Positions 44,342 to 54,085 of a stretch of DNA of 64,000 nucleotides are shown piece after piece. The DNA is from Variovorax sp. RA8 (lineage in GTDB: Bacteria; Pseudomonadota; Gammaproteobacteria; Burkholderiales; Burkholderiaceae_C). The stretch lies in NCBI RefSeq assembly GCF_901827175.1, contig NZ_LR594662.1:4898001-4962000 (forward strand), read 5' to 3'. A program made the translations under genes and the position numbers. Each line of letters begins with the position of its first letter. The first letter of the stretch is position 1. The notes below the pieces were generated by a model, which was given only the letters and a program-made list of their open reading frames with translations, did no database searches and had not been told where the DNA came from.

Positions 44342-45523
44342 TCAGGCCCCGTAGAGCCAGGGCACGTCGAGCAGCCGTGCGCCCAGCACCCGCAGGGCCG
44401 CGTCGCGACCCACGCGCACCAGGCCGGTGGCATGGAAGATCTCGCCGTTGCGCCGCGCCCGCGCCTGCACCTGCGCATTGCGTTCCCAGCGCCCTTGCGC
44501 GTAGCGCGCGAGACGCTGCGGCACCTCCTCGGCGCCGCAGCCGTCGAGTGCCTCGGCCAGCGCCACCCCGTCCTCGATCGCCATGCCGGCGCCTTGCGCC
44601 AGGTAGGGCAGCATCGGGTGCGCGGCATCGCCGACCAGGGCCACGCGCTCGCCGGCCATCTGATCGGGACCGCTGAGCGGCGTGCGGTCGCACAGCGTCC
44701 AGGCGCGCCAGGCCGGCATCGCCTCCAGCAGCGCCTGCAGGCCCGCGTCCATGTGGCCGGTCGCGGCCTGCAGGGCGGCCAGGCTGCTGGCCTGGTCCCA
44801 GTCGCGCGCATCCCCTGACGGCGCGGCCTCGGCCAGCACCACCACGTTGAGGGCCTCGCCGCGGCGTACCGGGTAGGCCACGGCGTGCAGGCGCGGGCCG
44901 AGCCAGACGCTGATCTGCATGCTGCGCAACGCCGCCGGCAGCGCCGATTGCGCGACGAGGGCGCGCCAGGCCGTATGGCCGGTCGCACGCGGCGGGGATG
45001 CATCCTCCACGACCCGCGCGCGCACCGTGCTCCAAAGGCCATCGGCGCCGATCAGCGCATCGCCTTCCCAGGCCCTGGTGGCAGTGCTCGCGACGCAGAC
45101 CGCGCCCGCACGAGCCACGGCATCGGTGATGCGCGCGCCGGTGTTGACGGTGACGGCGCCGGTGCCACGCACGGCGGCGAGCAGCAGCGCATGCAGGTCG
45201 GCGCGATGCGCGCAGAGGTAGGGGGCGCCATAGCTGCGCAGCATCGCATTGCCGAGCGGCAGGCGCGCGATCTCGCCGCCGCGAACGGCGCTGCGGACAA
45301 CCAGCGCCTCGGGCCTGGCAGCAATGCGCATCAGCGGCTCCCACACCCCGAGCATCTGCAGGCGGCGCGCGACGTTGGGGCCGAGCTGGATGCCAGCGCC
45401 GACCTCCCCGAAGGCTACGGCCTGTTCGAACAGGTCGATGCGGTGGCAACGACGGGCCAGGGCGAGCGCGCTGGCCAGGCCCGCAATGCCGCCGCCCGCG
45501 ACCAGGATATGAGCGGCACGCAT
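44342..45523 (-). CDS. FAD-dependent monooxygenase (salicylate/3-hydroxybenzoate hydroxylase-like)
   Basis: 393 residues. The FAD motif ILVAGGGIAGLASALALARR starts it; DALIGADGLWSTVRARV is the DG motif; ERVALVGDAAHPMLPYLAQGAGMAIED is the second FAD motif. Members hydroxylate aromatic acids with NAD(P)H and O2; the substrate is not readable. It is the last gene in the reverse-strand run feoA-feoB-Cys-rich peptide-monooxygenase, with only six bases to the gene before it, so it may be iron-regulated through the feo promoter. It converges with the SMI1-like gene six bases away. Confidence 0.85.
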   Translation of the reverse strand: MRAAHILVAGGGIAGLASALALARRCHRIDLFEQAVAFGEVGAGIQLGPNVARRLQMLGVWEPLMRIAARPEALVVRSAVRGGEIARLPLGNAMLRSYGAPYLCAHRADLHALLLAAVRGTGAVTVNTGARITDAVARAGAVCVASTATRAWEGDALIGADGLWSTVRARVVEDASPPRATGHTAWRALVAQSALPAALRSMQISVWLGPRLHAVAYPVRRGEALNVVVLAEAAPSGDARDWDQASSLAALQAATGHMDAGLQALLEAMPAWRAWTLCDRTPLSGPDQMAGERVALVGDAAHPMLPYLAQGAGMAIEDGVALAEALDGCGAEEVPQRLARYAQGRWERNAQVQARARRNGEIFHATGLVRVGRDAALRVLGARLLDVPWLYGA

Positions 45524-45529
45524 GCCAGC

Positions 45530-45796
45530 TCAGCGCCCGGTGGTGCTGCGCCTGGCCTGCGCCGAATCGGCCGGAGTGCCGCAAGTGCCGCAGCTGTCGC
45601 ACGAACCGCAGCCCGAGGTCTTGGCAAGCGATGCGGCCATTTGCTGCGCACGCTGCGCATCGAGCAGGCCCGCGCGTTGCGAGCCCGAAGCGAGCCGGGC
45701 CGCGGCCGCGCGGCGCCAGCCGGCGGGCATCCAGCGCCAAACGGCGTAGAACGCGGCCAGCGCGACGATCAGTCCAACGATGATCTGTTGGGTCAT
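45530..45796 (-). CDS. FeoB-associated Cys-rich membrane protein-like peptide
   Basis: 88 residues. One membrane helix, MTQQIIVGLIVALAAFYAVWRWM, then a basic stretch and the Cys-rich tail SGCGSCDSCGTCGTP with four Cys. The form is that of FeoB-associated Cys-rich membrane proteins (some annotated DUF6587). I chose ATG 45796, which has AGGAGG upstream and starts one base after the feoB stop. The Cys cluster could bind iron or an FeS cluster and serve FeoB as FeoC does in E. coli, but this is inference. Confidence 0.78.
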   Translation of the reverse strand: MTQQIIVGLIVALAAFYAVWRWMPAGWRRAAAARLASGSQRAGLLDAQRAQQMAASLAKTSGCGSCDSCGTCGTPADSAQARRSTTGR

Positions 45797-45797
45797 C

Positions 45798-47696
45798 TCA
45801 TCCTCCTGTGAATGCCAGGGCCACACGATAGGTGATCAAGCACGCAACGTAGGCGAGGGCAAACAAGTAGGCCGCCATGATCCACACATAGCGCCACGAA
45901 CCGGTCTCGCGCTTGACCGCCGCCAGCGTCGAGATGCACTGCGGCGCGAACACGTACCAGACCAGCAGCGACAGCGCCGTGGCGAGCGACCAGCTGCCGG
46001 CGATCAGCGGCTCCAGCTGGCCCGCGACATCGTCGCCGGTCGCCGAGAGCGCGTACACCGTGCCGAGCGCGCCCACCGCCACCTCGCGCGCCGCCATGCC
46101 GGGCACCAGCGCGATCGAGATCTGCCAGTTGAAGCCGATGGGCGCGAAGATGTGCTCGAGGCCGCGGCCGATGATGCCGGCCAGGCTGTACTGGATGGCG
46201 GGGCCGGTCGCGCCCTCGGGTGGCGACGGGAAGGTGGACAGGAACCACAGCAGGATCGTCAGCGTCAGGATGATGGTGCCCACCCGCTGGATGAAGATCC
46301 ACGCGCGCTCGTACAGGCCCAGCGCCAAGTTGCGCAGGTTGGGCCAGCGGTAGGCCGGCAGCTCCATCATCAGCGGCGAGCGCTGCTGAGTGCCGCGGAA
46401 GCGCTTCATCACCCACGCCACCGCCATGGCCGAGACGATGCCGAAGACATACAGCGCGAACAGCACCACACCCTGCAGGTTGAACACGCCGCCCACGGTG
46501 CGCGCCGGGATGAAGGCCGCGATCAGCAGCGCATAAACCGGCAGCCGCGCCGAGCAGGTCATCAGCGGCGCGATCATGATCGTGGTGAGCCGGTCGCGCC
46601 AGTTGCTGATGGTGCGCGTGGCCATCACGCCGGGGATGGCGCAGGCGAAGCTCGACAACAGCGGAATGAAGGAGCGGCCCGACAGCCCCACCGTGCCCAT
46701 CACGCGGTCGAGCAGGAAGGCCGCGCGCGGCAGGTAGCCGGAGTCTTCGAGCGCAAGGATGAACAGGAACAGGATCAGGATCTGGGGCAGGAACACGATC
46801 ACGCCGCCCACGCCGGCGACGATGCCGTCCACCAGCAGGCTCTGCAGCATGCCCTCGGGCACCAGTTGCTTCACCAGCTCGCCGAGGGCGCCCGTGGCGT
46901 CCTTGATGGCATCCATCGGCACGTTGGCCCAGCTGAACACCGCCTGGAACATCAGGAACAGCGTGACCGCCAGCACCAGCATGCCCCACAGCGGATGCAT
47001 CACCACGCGGTCGATGCGGTCGCTGGCGGCCAGGCTGCCCGCGGGCTCGCGCACCGCCGCGGCCAGGATGCGGCGCACCTCGCGCTGGGTGGCGAGCACG
47101 TCGTCGAGGCCCGGTGCCTGCCAGGGCGCGGCCCGGGCGACCGCGACCGGCGCATCGAGCTGCGCCAGCAGGCCCTGCGCGCCGCCCGCGTGCACGCCGA
47201 CCGTCTCGATCACCGGCACGCCGAGCTCGGCTGCCAGCAGCGGCACGTCGATCGCGATGCCCTGCTTCTTCGCCATGTCGGTCATGTTGAGCGCCACCAC
47301 CATCGGCAGTCCCAGGCGCCGGGCCTCCAGCACCAGGCGCAGGTTGAGCCGCAGATTGGTGGCGTCGGTCACGCACACCAGCAGGTCGGGCAAGGCCTCC
47401 TCGCTCTTGCCGGTCACCACGTCGCGGGTGACAGCCTCGTCGGCCGACAGTGCATTGAGGCTGTAGGCCCCAGGCAGGTCGAGCACGGCCACCCGTCGGC
47501 CCGAGGCGGTGCGCAGCAAGCCCTCCTTGCGCTCGACCGTCACGCCGGCGTAGTTGGCCACCTTCTGGCGGCTGCCGGTGAGCAGGTTGAACAGCGCGGT
47601 CTTGCCGCAGTTGGGATTGCCCAGGAGCGCGATGCGTCCGGGCGGCGCGGACGAGACGGCGGCGCCCGGCTGGAAGTTGAGGGTCGCCTCAGCCAT
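45798..47696 (-). CDS. feoB: Ferrous iron transport protein B
   Basis: 632 residues, shorter than E. coli FeoB (773). The N-terminal G domain has G1 GNPNCGKTALFN, G2 in NYAGVTVERKEG, G3 DLPGAYSLNA and G4 NMTD. Two Gate regions follow, one with AFLLDRVMGTVGLSGRSFIPLLSSFACAIPGVMATR and the other with LVPGMAAREVAVGALGTVYAL. It imports Fe2+ across the inner membrane. Its ATG overlaps feoA by eight bases and the Cys-rich gene follows after one base. Confidence 0.96.
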   Translation of the reverse strand: MAEATLNFQPGAAVSSAPPGRIALLGNPNCGKTALFNLLTGSRQKVANYAGVTVERKEGLLRTASGRRVAVLDLPGAYSLNALSADEAVTRDVVTGKSEEALPDLLVCVTDATNLRLNLRLVLEARRLGLPMVVALNMTDMAKKQGIAIDVPLLAAELGVPVIETVGVHAGGAQGLLAQLDAPVAVARAAPWQAPGLDDVLATQREVRRILAAAVREPAGSLAASDRIDRVVMHPLWGMLVLAVTLFLMFQAVFSWANVPMDAIKDATGALGELVKQLVPEGMLQSLLVDGIVAGVGGVIVFLPQILILFLFILALEDSGYLPRAAFLLDRVMGTVGLSGRSFIPLLSSFACAIPGVMATRTISNWRDRLTTIMIAPLMTCSARLPVYALLIAAFIPARTVGGVFNLQGVVLFALYVFGIVSAMAVAWVMKRFRGTQQRSPLMMELPAYRWPNLRNLALGLYERAWIFIQRVGTIILTLTILLWFLSTFPSPPEGATGPAIQYSLAGIIGRGLEHIFAPIGFNWQISIALVPGMAAREVAVGALGTVYALSATGDDVAGQLEPLIAGSWSLATALSLLVWYVFAPQCISTLAAVKRETGSWRYVWIMAAYLFALAYVACLITYRVALAFTGG

Positions 47697-47970
47697 GGTG
47701 CGCGGCTCCCGGCAGCACGCGCACCAGCGCGGCCTCGTGGCGCCGCAGTGCGAAAGTGGTGTGGCCCAGGCGCACAGCCAGCGGCTCTCGGTTGGGTACT
47801 CCGGTGGCGACGATGCGCACCATCTCGCCGGGCACGAAGCCGATCTCGGTCAGCCGGAGCACCAGGTCGCGCACTTCCGCTTCTTCGGGCCTCGAGACCT
47901 CGAGCACGGTGGCCCATTGGTGGTTCGGAAGCTGGTCAAGGCTGATGGCGGCTGTCGCCGCCCGATTCAT
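47689..47970 (-). CDS. feoA: Ferrous iron transport protein A
   Basis: 93 residues. An SH3-like small cytoplasmic protein that assists FeoB. RDLVLRLTEIGFVPGEMVRIVATG, then EPLAVRLGHTTFALRRHEAALVRV, are the FeoA pattern. I chose ATG 47970 (MNRAATAAISLDQLP), because the upstream in-frame extension runs through the Fur-like box. It is the first gene of the feo cluster. Confidence 0.94.
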   Translation of the reverse strand: MNRAATAAISLDQLPNHQWATVLEVSRPEEAEVRDLVLRLTEIGFVPGEMVRIVATGVPNREPLAVRLGHTTFALRRHEAALVRVLPGAAHHG

Positions 47971-48002
47971 GGTAGTCACCCGCAGATCCAAAATCGACAA
48001 AA

Positions 48003-48017
48003 TGAGAATTATTCTCG
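48003..48017 (-). promoter_or_regulatory. Fur box upstream of feoA
   Basis: TGAGAAT, a central T and ATTCTCG form a near-perfect 7-1-7 inverted repeat, six of seven positions matching the Fur consensus half-site TGATAAT with its mirror. It lies about 33 bases before the feoA start and in an AT-rich patch. Fur with Fe2+ would repress the feo genes, so they would be switched on in iron shortage. Confidence 0.8.
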
Positions 48018-48080
48018 AAAACACGCGCCTTGGGCGAAGCGGAATCGAAGTAGCCCTGCTGCCCGGGCATCATCGCGGCC

Positions 48081-48401
48081 ATGACAGACCCGCAATCCGA
48101 TCCGCCGCTCGACGCCGCTCCCGTTGAAACGGCTCCCCCCTCCCATCCCTCGCAGCCTGCCGCCCGCGCCTCGTTCTGGCGCTGGATCGGCGAGGGCCTG
48201 CGCGCAGCGTTCCTGCTGCCGCCCCGCATCGACGCTTCCCCCACGCCCTGGCAACTGCTGATCCTGGTGTTGGTCCCGGGCCTGCTGGCCCTCGGCGTCG
48301 CGCGCCTGCAGATCGAGGGGCCGGCCAGCTTCCACCCGCTGCCGGCGCTTCAATCCTTCTGGGCGACGGCGCTCTCATGTGGCTCGGCTGGTGGACGCTG
48401 A
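48081..48401 (+). pseudogene. N-terminal part of the C13 peptidase, out of frame with the rest
   Basis: Opens with ATG 48081, after CATCGCGGCC. It encodes a Pro/Ala-rich start, then SFWRWIGEGLRAAFLLPPRI and the membrane helix LLILVLVPGLLALGVARLQI. It ends with ALSCGSAGGR at a stop. At the point where it should join the next frame (about 48367-48377, GCGCTCTCATGTGG) one base appears to be missing; one extra base there would read on into MWLGWW. It is either a real frameshift or an assembly error. The peptidase domain downstream is intact. Confidence 0.6.
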
Positions 48402-49534
48402 ACACCACCCCCGCGCGAGGCGCCCTCGGCCGCTGGTTCGCGCTGGGCACCTGGGCCGCAGTGCCCTGGAGCCTGCTGATGGCCGGCATGTCCCTGGCCT
48501 ATTCCCAGGGCTGGTTGCCGAGCGTGCTGACCACGGCGTCCGGCTTCTGGGCGGTCTACGGCGCCTTGCTCGGGATCGGCCTGGTGGCCGCCGTGCGACT
48601 GATGGCCCGCTGCGTGGCGAGCCCGATGCGACTCGCGATCTTCGTGCCGGGCCTGCTGGCGATCAGCGCGCTCGGCATCTGGGAGGCCCTGCAGGAGCAG
48701 GAGCGCGTCTGGCAGGAAGACGCCAGCGCCTCCGCCAAGGCACCCGAGCGGCCCCGGCTGCGCCTGACGCAGGAGACTTTCGAGGCGCAGCAGGCCGTCT
48801 GGCAGCGCGCGGTCGACGGCATCGCGCCTCGGCGCGACGGCGAGGCTCAGGTGTTCGGCCTGGTGTTCGCGCCCTATGCCTCCGAGGACGTCTTCCTGCG
48901 CGAGAGCGCGATGGTGGCCACCCTGCTGGAGGAGCGCTTCGATGCCCGCGGCCGTGTGCTGCGCCTGGTCAACCACGCCACGACCGCGGAGGAGCTGCCG
49001 TGGGCGACGCCGCTGAACCTCCGGCGCGCCGTGGAAGCGGTGGCCGCCCGCATGGACCGCGAGCAGGACGTGCTGGTGGTCTACATGACCTCCCACGGCG
49101 CCAGCGACTTCAAGCTGGCATCGTCCCACTGGCCGCTCACCGTGCCCTGGCTGACGCCGCAGCAGCTGCGCGAGGCGCTGGACGCGGCCGGCATCCGGCA
49201 TCGGGTGATCGCGATCTCGGCCTGCTATTCGGGCGGCTGGATCGAGCCCCTGGCCACCCAGCACAGCCTGGTCATGACCGCGGCCGATGCCGAGCACACC
49301 TCCTACGGCTGCGGCCACCGCTCCGAACTCACTTTCTTCGGCCGCGCACTGTTCGACGAGGCCCTGCGCAAGACGCGCTCCTTCGAAGCGGCCTTCGCTG
49401 CGGCGGTGCCGGTGATCCGGCAACGGGAGATCGACGCACAAAAGGAAGACGGCTTCTCCAACCCGCAGATCCGCGTTGGGGATGGCATCAGGCCCGTGCT
49501 GGACAGGCTCTCGCAGCGGCTCGGGGACGACTGA
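48377..49534 (+). CDS. Peptidase C13 (legumain-like) family membrane protein
   Basis: 385 residues from the ATG at 48377. Three or so helices (WAAVPWSLLMAGMSLAYS, FWAVYGALLGIGLVAAV, LAIFVPGLLAISALGIWEAL) come before a cytoplasmic or periplasmic C13 domain with the catalytic dyad: His in VYMTSHGASD (about residue 240) and Cys in AISACYSGGW (about 284). It likely cleaves after Asn or Asp, as the family does. The start here may be artificial because a matching N-terminal piece lies just upstream in another frame. It converges with acnA, with a terminator between. Confidence 0.82.
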   Translation: MWLGWWTLNTTPARGALGRWFALGTWAAVPWSLLMAGMSLAYSQGWLPSVLTTASGFWAVYGALLGIGLVAAVRLMARCVASPMRLAIFVPGLLAISALGIWEALQEQERVWQEDASASAKAPERPRLRLTQETFEAQQAVWQRAVDGIAPRRDGEAQVFGLVFAPYASEDVFLRESAMVATLLEERFDARGRVLRLVNHATTAEELPWATPLNLRRAVEAVAARMDREQDVLVVYMTSHGASDFKLASSHWPLTVPWLTPQQLREALDAAGIRHRVIAISACYSGGWIEPLATQHSLVMTAADAEHTSYGCGHRSELTFFGRALFDEALRKTRSFEAAFAAAVPVIRQREIDAQKEDGFSNPQIRVGDGIRPVLDRLSQRLGDD

Positions 49535-49537
49535 AGG

Positions 49538-49563
49538 AAAAAGCGGCACGCGCTCGCGTGCCG
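49538..49563 (-). terminator. Rho-independent terminator of acnA
   Basis: CGGCACG and CGTGCCG pair around a short CGCTCG loop (the stem can extend), followed on the reverse strand by GCTTTTTCC. It begins 25 bases beyond the acnA stop at 49588. It lies between acnA and the convergent C13 peptidase gene, which it overlaps at no point. Confidence 0.82.
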
Positions 49564-49587
49564 TTGCGCAACCAGGCCCGCCGGCGC

Positions 49588-52455
49588 TCAGGCGGCCAGC
49601 AGCTGCCTCAGCACGAACGGGAGAATGCCCCCGTGCCTGTAGTAGTCGACCTCGATCGGCGTGTCGATGCGCAGGCGCACCGTCACCTCCTGGTGCGTGC
49701 CGTCGGCGCGGTGGACGACGATCTTCACATCCATCTGCGGCTTGAGCTCGCCGCCGATCACCACGTCGATCTTCTCCTCGCCGGTGAGGCCCAGGCTTTC
49801 CCATGAATCGGCACCGCGGAACTGCAGCGGCAGCACGCCCATGCCGACCAGGTTGGCGCGGTGGATGCGCTCGAAGCTGCGCGCCACCACCGCCTTGATG
49901 CCCAGCAATTGCGTGCCCTTGGCCGCCCAGTCGCGCGAGGAGCCGGTGCCGTATTCCTCGCCGCCGAAGATCACGGTGGGCACGCCCTGCTCGATGTACT
50001 TCATCGCCGCGTCGTAGATGAACATCTTCTCGCCGCCGGGCTGGAACAAGGTCACGCCGCCCTCCTCGCGCGAGCCGTCCGGACCGGGCGGGATCATGAG
50101 GTTCTTGATGCGCACGTTGGCAAAGGTGCCGCGCATCATCACCTCGTGGTTGCCGCGCCGTGAGCCATAGCTGTTGAAGTCGGCCTTCGAAACGCCGTGG
50201 GCCTTGAGCCAGATGCCGGCCGGCGAGCTTTCCTTGATCGCGCCGGCGGGCGAGATGTGGTCGGTGGTGATCGAATCGCCGAACAGCGCCATGATGCGCG
50301 CGCCGGTGAAGCCCGCGTCCGACGCGTGCGGCTGCATCTTGAAGCCGTCGAAGAATGGCGGCTTGGCAATGTAGGTCGACGTCGGCCAGTCATAGACCTG
50401 GCCTGCGGTGCCCTTGATGCTGCTCCACAGCTTGCCGGGGTTCTCCTGGATCTGCTCGTAGTTCTTGCGAAAGGCCTTGGCGTTCATCGCATAGTGCAGG
50501 TTCTCGTCGATCTCCTTGGAACTGGGCCAGATGTCGCCCAGGTACACGTCCCTGCCCTTCTTGCCCTTGCCCACCGGCTGGGTCATCAGGTCGACCATGA
50601 CGTTGCCGGCGATCGCGTAGGCCACCACCAGCGGCGGCGAGGCCAGGAAGTTGGCCTTGAGATTCGGATGGATGCGGGCCTCGAAGTTGCGGTTGCCCGA
50701 AAGCACGGCGGCAGCCACCAGGTTGTTCTTCGTGATCACCTCGTTGATCTCGGGCGCAAGGTCGCCTGCATTGCCGATGCAGGTGGTGCACCCGTAGCCG
50801 GCCAGGTAGAAGCCCAGCTTCTCGAGGTAGGGCAGGAGGCCCGCCTTCTCGAGGTACTCGGTCACGATGCGCGAACCCGGCGCCAGCGAGGTCTTCACGT
50901 GCGGCTTGACCTTGAGACCTGCCTCAACCGCCTTCTTGGCCAGCAGGCCTGCTGCCAGCAGCACGCTGGGATTGGAGGTGTTGGTGCAGGAGGTGATGGC
51001 AGCGATCAGCACGTCGCCGTTCCCGATGGTCACCGCATTGTTCGGCGCATGGGCCGTCGTGGCGCCGACATGCGCGGCCTCGGCGGTCGGCTTGTTGGCC
51101 ACCATCTCGACCATCGGCGCCGGCGCGCCGGGCCGAGGTTCGGCGGGCGCCTCCTCGGCCGTCTCGCCGTGCTGCGACAGCGGGTAGCGCGCCTTGAGCT
51201 TTTCGGCAGGCTGATTGAAGCCGTTGGCCTCGTTCGGCTTGCTGTAGAGCTCGGAGAACTTGGTCGCCAGGTGGCCGAGGTCGATGCGGTCCTGCGGACG
51301 CTTGGGGCCGGCCACGCTGGGGGTGACGGTGCCGAGGTCCAGCTTGACGACCTTGGTGTAGTTGAGCTCGCCGGGCGCGGGCATGCCGAACAGGCCTTGG
51401 GCCTTGTAGTAGGCCTCGAAGCGCTCGATTTCCTTGTCGGTGCGTCCCGTGCCCCGGAAATACTCGACCGTCATCTCATCGACAGGGAAGAAGCCCATGG
51501 TTGCGCCGTACTCGGGCGCCATGTTGCCGATGGTCGCACGATCCGGAACGGGGATGGAAGCGGCGCCGGGGCCGAAGAACTCGACGAACTTGCCCACCAC
51601 CTTCTCGCTTCGCAGGATGTTGGTGACGTAGAGCACCAGGTCGGTGGCCGTCACGCCCTCTCGCAGCTTGCCGCCGAGCTCGAAACCCACCACGTCGGGC
51701 GTGAGCATGTAGACCGGCTGGCCCAGCATCGCGGCCTCGGCCTCGATGCCGCCCACACCCCAGCCCACGACGCCGATGCCGTTGATCATGGTCGTGTGGC
51801 TGTCAGTGCCCACCAGCGAATCGGGGTAGTAGACCGGCGTGTCGCTCGTGTCCTGCGGGCTCTTGTAGACGCCGCGCGCGAAATATTCGAGGTTGACCTG
51901 GTGCACGATGCCGAAGCCCGGCGGCACCACCCCGAAGGTGTCGAAGGCCTGCATGCCCCATTTCATGAACTGGTAGCGCTCGTTGTTGCGCTGGAATTCC
52001 AGCTTCATGTTGAGGTCGAGCGCCTTGGGCGTCCCATAGTAGTCCACCATCACCGAGTGGTCGACCACCAGGTCCACCGGTACCAGCGGCTCGATGGTCT
52101 TGGGTGACTTGCCGAGCGACTGGGCCACGCTGCGCATCGCGGCCAGGTCGGCCAGCAGCGGCACGCCGGTGAAGTCCTGCAGCACCACCCGCGTCACGAC
52201 GAAGGGGATTTCGTCGGTGCGGTCCGCGTTGGGCGCCCAGTTGGCGAGCTGCTCGACATGCTCGGGCGACACCTTCTTGCCGTCGCAGTTGCGCAGTACC
52301 GACTCGAGCACGATACGGATCGAGACCGGCAGCTTGTCGACGTTCGGATATTGCCTGGCGAGTTCCTTGAGCGACCAGTATTTGCCGGCCTTGCCCGATG
52401 CAGTCTTGAAGGTCTTGAGCATGGGGGCGAAAGCGTGCGCCGGTTCTCTGGCCAT
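49588..52455 (-). CDS. acnA: Aconitate hydratase A
   Basis: 955 residues; E. coli AcnA has 891. Converts citrate to isocitrate through a [4Fe-4S] cluster. The cluster Cys are in TSCTNTSNP (about residue 488) and [12 protein letters not shown] (about 557 and 560). Other signatures: [32 protein letters not shown] and [18 protein letters not shown]. The extra length is mainly a Pro/Ala-rich linker (from [12 protein letters not shown] to HAPNN) before the first cluster Cys, plus a longer N-terminus. ATG 52455 has AAGGAG upstream. The paralogue acnB is 2 kb away. Confidence 0.97.
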   Translation of the reverse strand: MAREPAHAFAPMLKTFKTASGKAGKYWSLKELARQYPNVDKLPVSIRIVLESVLRNCDGKKVSPEHVEQLANWAPNADRTDEIPFVVTRVVLQDFTGVPLLADLAAMRSVAQSLGKSPKTIEPLVPVDLVVDHSVMVDYYGTPKALDLNMKLEFQRNNERYQFMKWGMQAFDTFGVVPPGFGIVHQVNLEYFARGVYKSPQDTSDTPVYYPDSLVGTDSHTTMINGIGVVGWGVGGIEAEAAMLGQPVYMLTPDVVGFELGGKLREGVTATDLVLYVTNILRSEKVVGKFVEFFGPGAASIPVPDRATIGNMAPEYGATMGFFPVDEMTVEYFRGTGRTDKEIERFEAYYKAQGLFGMPAPGELNYTKVVKLDLGTVTPSVAGPKRPQDRIDLGHLATKFSELYSKPNEANGFNQPAEKLKARYPLSQHGETAEEAPAEPRPGAPAPMVEMVANKPTAEAAHVGATTAHAPNNAVTIGNGDVLIAAITSCTNTSNPSVLLAAGLLAKKAVEAGLKVKPHVKTSLAPGSRIVTEYLEKAGLLPYLEKLGFYLAGYGCTTCIGNAGDLAPEINEVITKNNLVAAAVLSGNRNFEARIHPNLKANFLASPPLVVAYAIAGNVMVDLMTQPVGKGKKGRDVYLGDIWPSSKEIDENLHYAMNAKAFRKNYEQIQENPGKLWSSIKGTAGQVYDWPTSTYIAKPPFFDGFKMQPHASDAGFTGARIMALFGDSITTDHISPAGAIKESSPAGIWLKAHGVSKADFNSYGSRRGNHEVMMRGTFANVRIKNLMIPPGPDGSREEGGVTLFQPGGEKMFIYDAAMKYIEQGVPTVIFGGEEYGTGSSRDWAAKGTQLLGIKAVVARSFERIHRANLVGMGVLPLQFRGADSWESLGLTGEEKIDVVIGGELKPQMDVKIVVHRADGTHQEVTVRLRIDTPIEVDYYRHGGILPFVLRQLLAA

Positions 52456-52582
52456 GAGGAACTCCTTGGGGATTCGTGGAAGCACCTCAAAGATAGCAGG
52501 GTTCGATGACAAGGTGAGGCTCGCATGCTCGATGACCTGGGAGGTCATGGGCGCCGCGCGCCGCTTCACTAGGATAGTGCCC

Positions 52583-53410
52583 ATGAGCCTGCACCCGACG
52601 CCGCCCACCGCCGCCGATTCCTTTGGCGCCCACCTGCGCCACTGGCGCCAGCACCGCCGCCTCAGCCAGCTCGACCTGGCGCACGAGGCCCAGGTGTCGA
52701 CCCGGCACTTGAGCTATGTCGAGACCGGCCGCGCCGAGCCCAGCCGCGAGATGGTGCTGCGCCTTGCCGAGCGGCTCGAGGTGCCGCTTCGCGAGCGCAA
52801 CACGCTGCTGGTAGCGGCCGGCTATGCGCCGATGTACCGGCAGCGCTCGCTGGACGACCCGGCCTTGGCGCCCGCCCGGCAAGCGGTGGATCTGGTGCTC
52901 AAGGGCCACGAGCCCTTCCCGGCGCTGGCAGTCGACCGGCACTGGAACCTGGTGGCGCACAACGCGCTGGTGCCCCTGCTGATGGAAGGCGCGGCGCCCG
53001 AGCTGCTGGCTCCTCCCGTCAACGTCTTGCGGCTCAGCCTGCATCCCGATGGGTTGGCGCCGCGCATCGCCAACCTCGCCCAATGGCGCGCCCACTTGCT
53101 GGAGCGGCTGCAGCAGCAGATCGCGGCTACCGGCGATGCGACATTGGTCGCGCTGCACGACGAGCTCGCGGCCTACCCCGCGCCGCGGGTCAGCCACGAC
53201 TCCCCGGCCAGCAACAGCGAGCTCGCCGGCGTGGCCGTGCCCTTCCAGTACGTGACGCCGCATGGCGTGCTGAGCTTCATCAGCACGACGACCATCTTCG
53301 GCACGCCGGTGGACGTCACGCTGCAGGAGCTGGCAGTGGAGTCGTTCTTTCCGGCGGACGCCTCGACCGCCGCCGCGCTGGCCGCGATGGCGCAGCAGGT
53401 GGCGGGCTGA
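52583..53410 (+). CDS. XRE-family transcriptional regulator with MmyB-like ligand domain
   Basis: 275 residues. Residues ~10-70 are a Cro/C1-type helix-turn-helix: [55 protein letters not shown]. From ~100 the chain ([24 protein letters not shown]) matches the MmyB-like ligand domain of these regulators. It diverges from acnA (127 bases between starts) and precedes the PPOX-family gene in the same direction, so it could regulate either. I cannot name its ligand. Confidence 0.88.
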   Translation: MSLHPTPPTAADSFGAHLRHWRQHRRLSQLDLAHEAQVSTRHLSYVETGRAEPSREMVLRLAERLEVPLRERNTLLVAAGYAPMYRQRSLDDPALAPARQAVDLVLKGHEPFPALAVDRHWNLVAHNALVPLLMEGAAPELLAPPVNVLRLSLHPDGLAPRIANLAQWRAHLLERLQQQIAATGDATLVALHDELAAYPAPRVSHDSPASNSELAGVAVPFQYVTPHGVLSFISTTTIFGTPVDVTLQELAVESFFPADASTAAALAAMAQQVAG

Positions 53411-53512
53411 CGACGGTCGGCGGCGGACGACAAGGGAACGCGGCTTTTCGCGTCGCGGTCCGCGCTCCGCGGGCGTCTAGCGTGACGGTCTTTCACCTCA
53501 TCGGAGATGCCC

Positions 53513-54013
53513 ATGCCCACCACCGACCAGCACGCCAAGCTCTGGGACCTGATCAAGGACACGCGCTACGGCATGCTGACCCACCGCCATGGCGATGGCC
53601 AGCTGCACAGCCACCCTCTCACCACCCAAAGCAAGAACCTGGAGGAAGGGGGGACGCTCTACTTCTTCATTCCCCGGGACGGGGAGATCGCGCGCCACGT
53701 CGCGAGCGACCCGATGGTCAACGTGTCATACGCCAACACGGACAAGGACAGCTATGTCTCCGTGGCCGGACAGGCCGCCCTCGTCGAGGACCAGGCCAGG
53801 AAGGAAGCGCTTTTCAACACCATGTCCAAGGCCTGGTTCCCCCAAGGACCCACGGATCCCAACCTGGGCCTGCTGGCGGTCAGCATCGTCGAGGCCGAAT
53901 ACTGGGACGTGAAGGACAGCAAGATGGTCCAGCTGATGAAGATGGCAGCTTCGGCCGTCACCGGAAATCCGCCAAGGCAAATGGCGGAGCACGAGAAACT
54001 CCGGGGCGGCTGA
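53513..54013 (+). CDS. Pyridoxamine 5'-phosphate oxidase family protein (general stress protein 26-like)
   Basis: 166 residues. KLWDLIKDTRYGMLTHRHGDGQLHSHPLTTQSKN, then TLYFFIPRDGEIARHVASDPMVNVSYANTDKDSYVSVAGQAALVEDQ, is the split-barrel FMN-binding fold of the general stress protein 26 group. It probably binds a flavin and reduces some cofactor; real PdxH activity is unlikely. I chose ATG 53513 because GGAG is six bases upstream; for ATG 53507 the GGAG is adjacent. It lies 102 bases after the XRE gene. Confidence 0.87.
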   Translation: MPTTDQHAKLWDLIKDTRYGMLTHRHGDGQLHSHPLTTQSKNLEEGGTLYFFIPRDGEIARHVASDPMVNVSYANTDKDSYVSVAGQAALVEDQARKEALFNTMSKAWFPQGPTDPNLGLLAVSIVEAEYWDVKDSKMVQLMKMAASAVTGNPPRQMAEHEKLRGG

Positions 54014-54036
54014 CGACAGGAAGCGCGGGGACGCGC

Positions 54037-54066
54037 AAAAGAAAGCCCGCCTGGGAGAGGCGGGCT
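54037..54066 (-). terminator. Terminator of acnB
   Basis: AGCCCGCCT and AGGCGGGCT form a 9-bp stem with a GGGAG loop. On the reverse strand it is followed by TTTCTTTTGC. It starts 20 bases past the acnB stop (54086) and lies between convergent genes. Confidence 0.8.
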
Positions 54067-54085
54067 GGGCTGGAATGGCTGCGGG

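Noticed and set aside
48360..48380. Programmed ribosomal frameshifting in the C13 peptidase gene
   Set aside because: No slippery heptamer or downstream pseudoknot is visible; a missing base or restart fits better.
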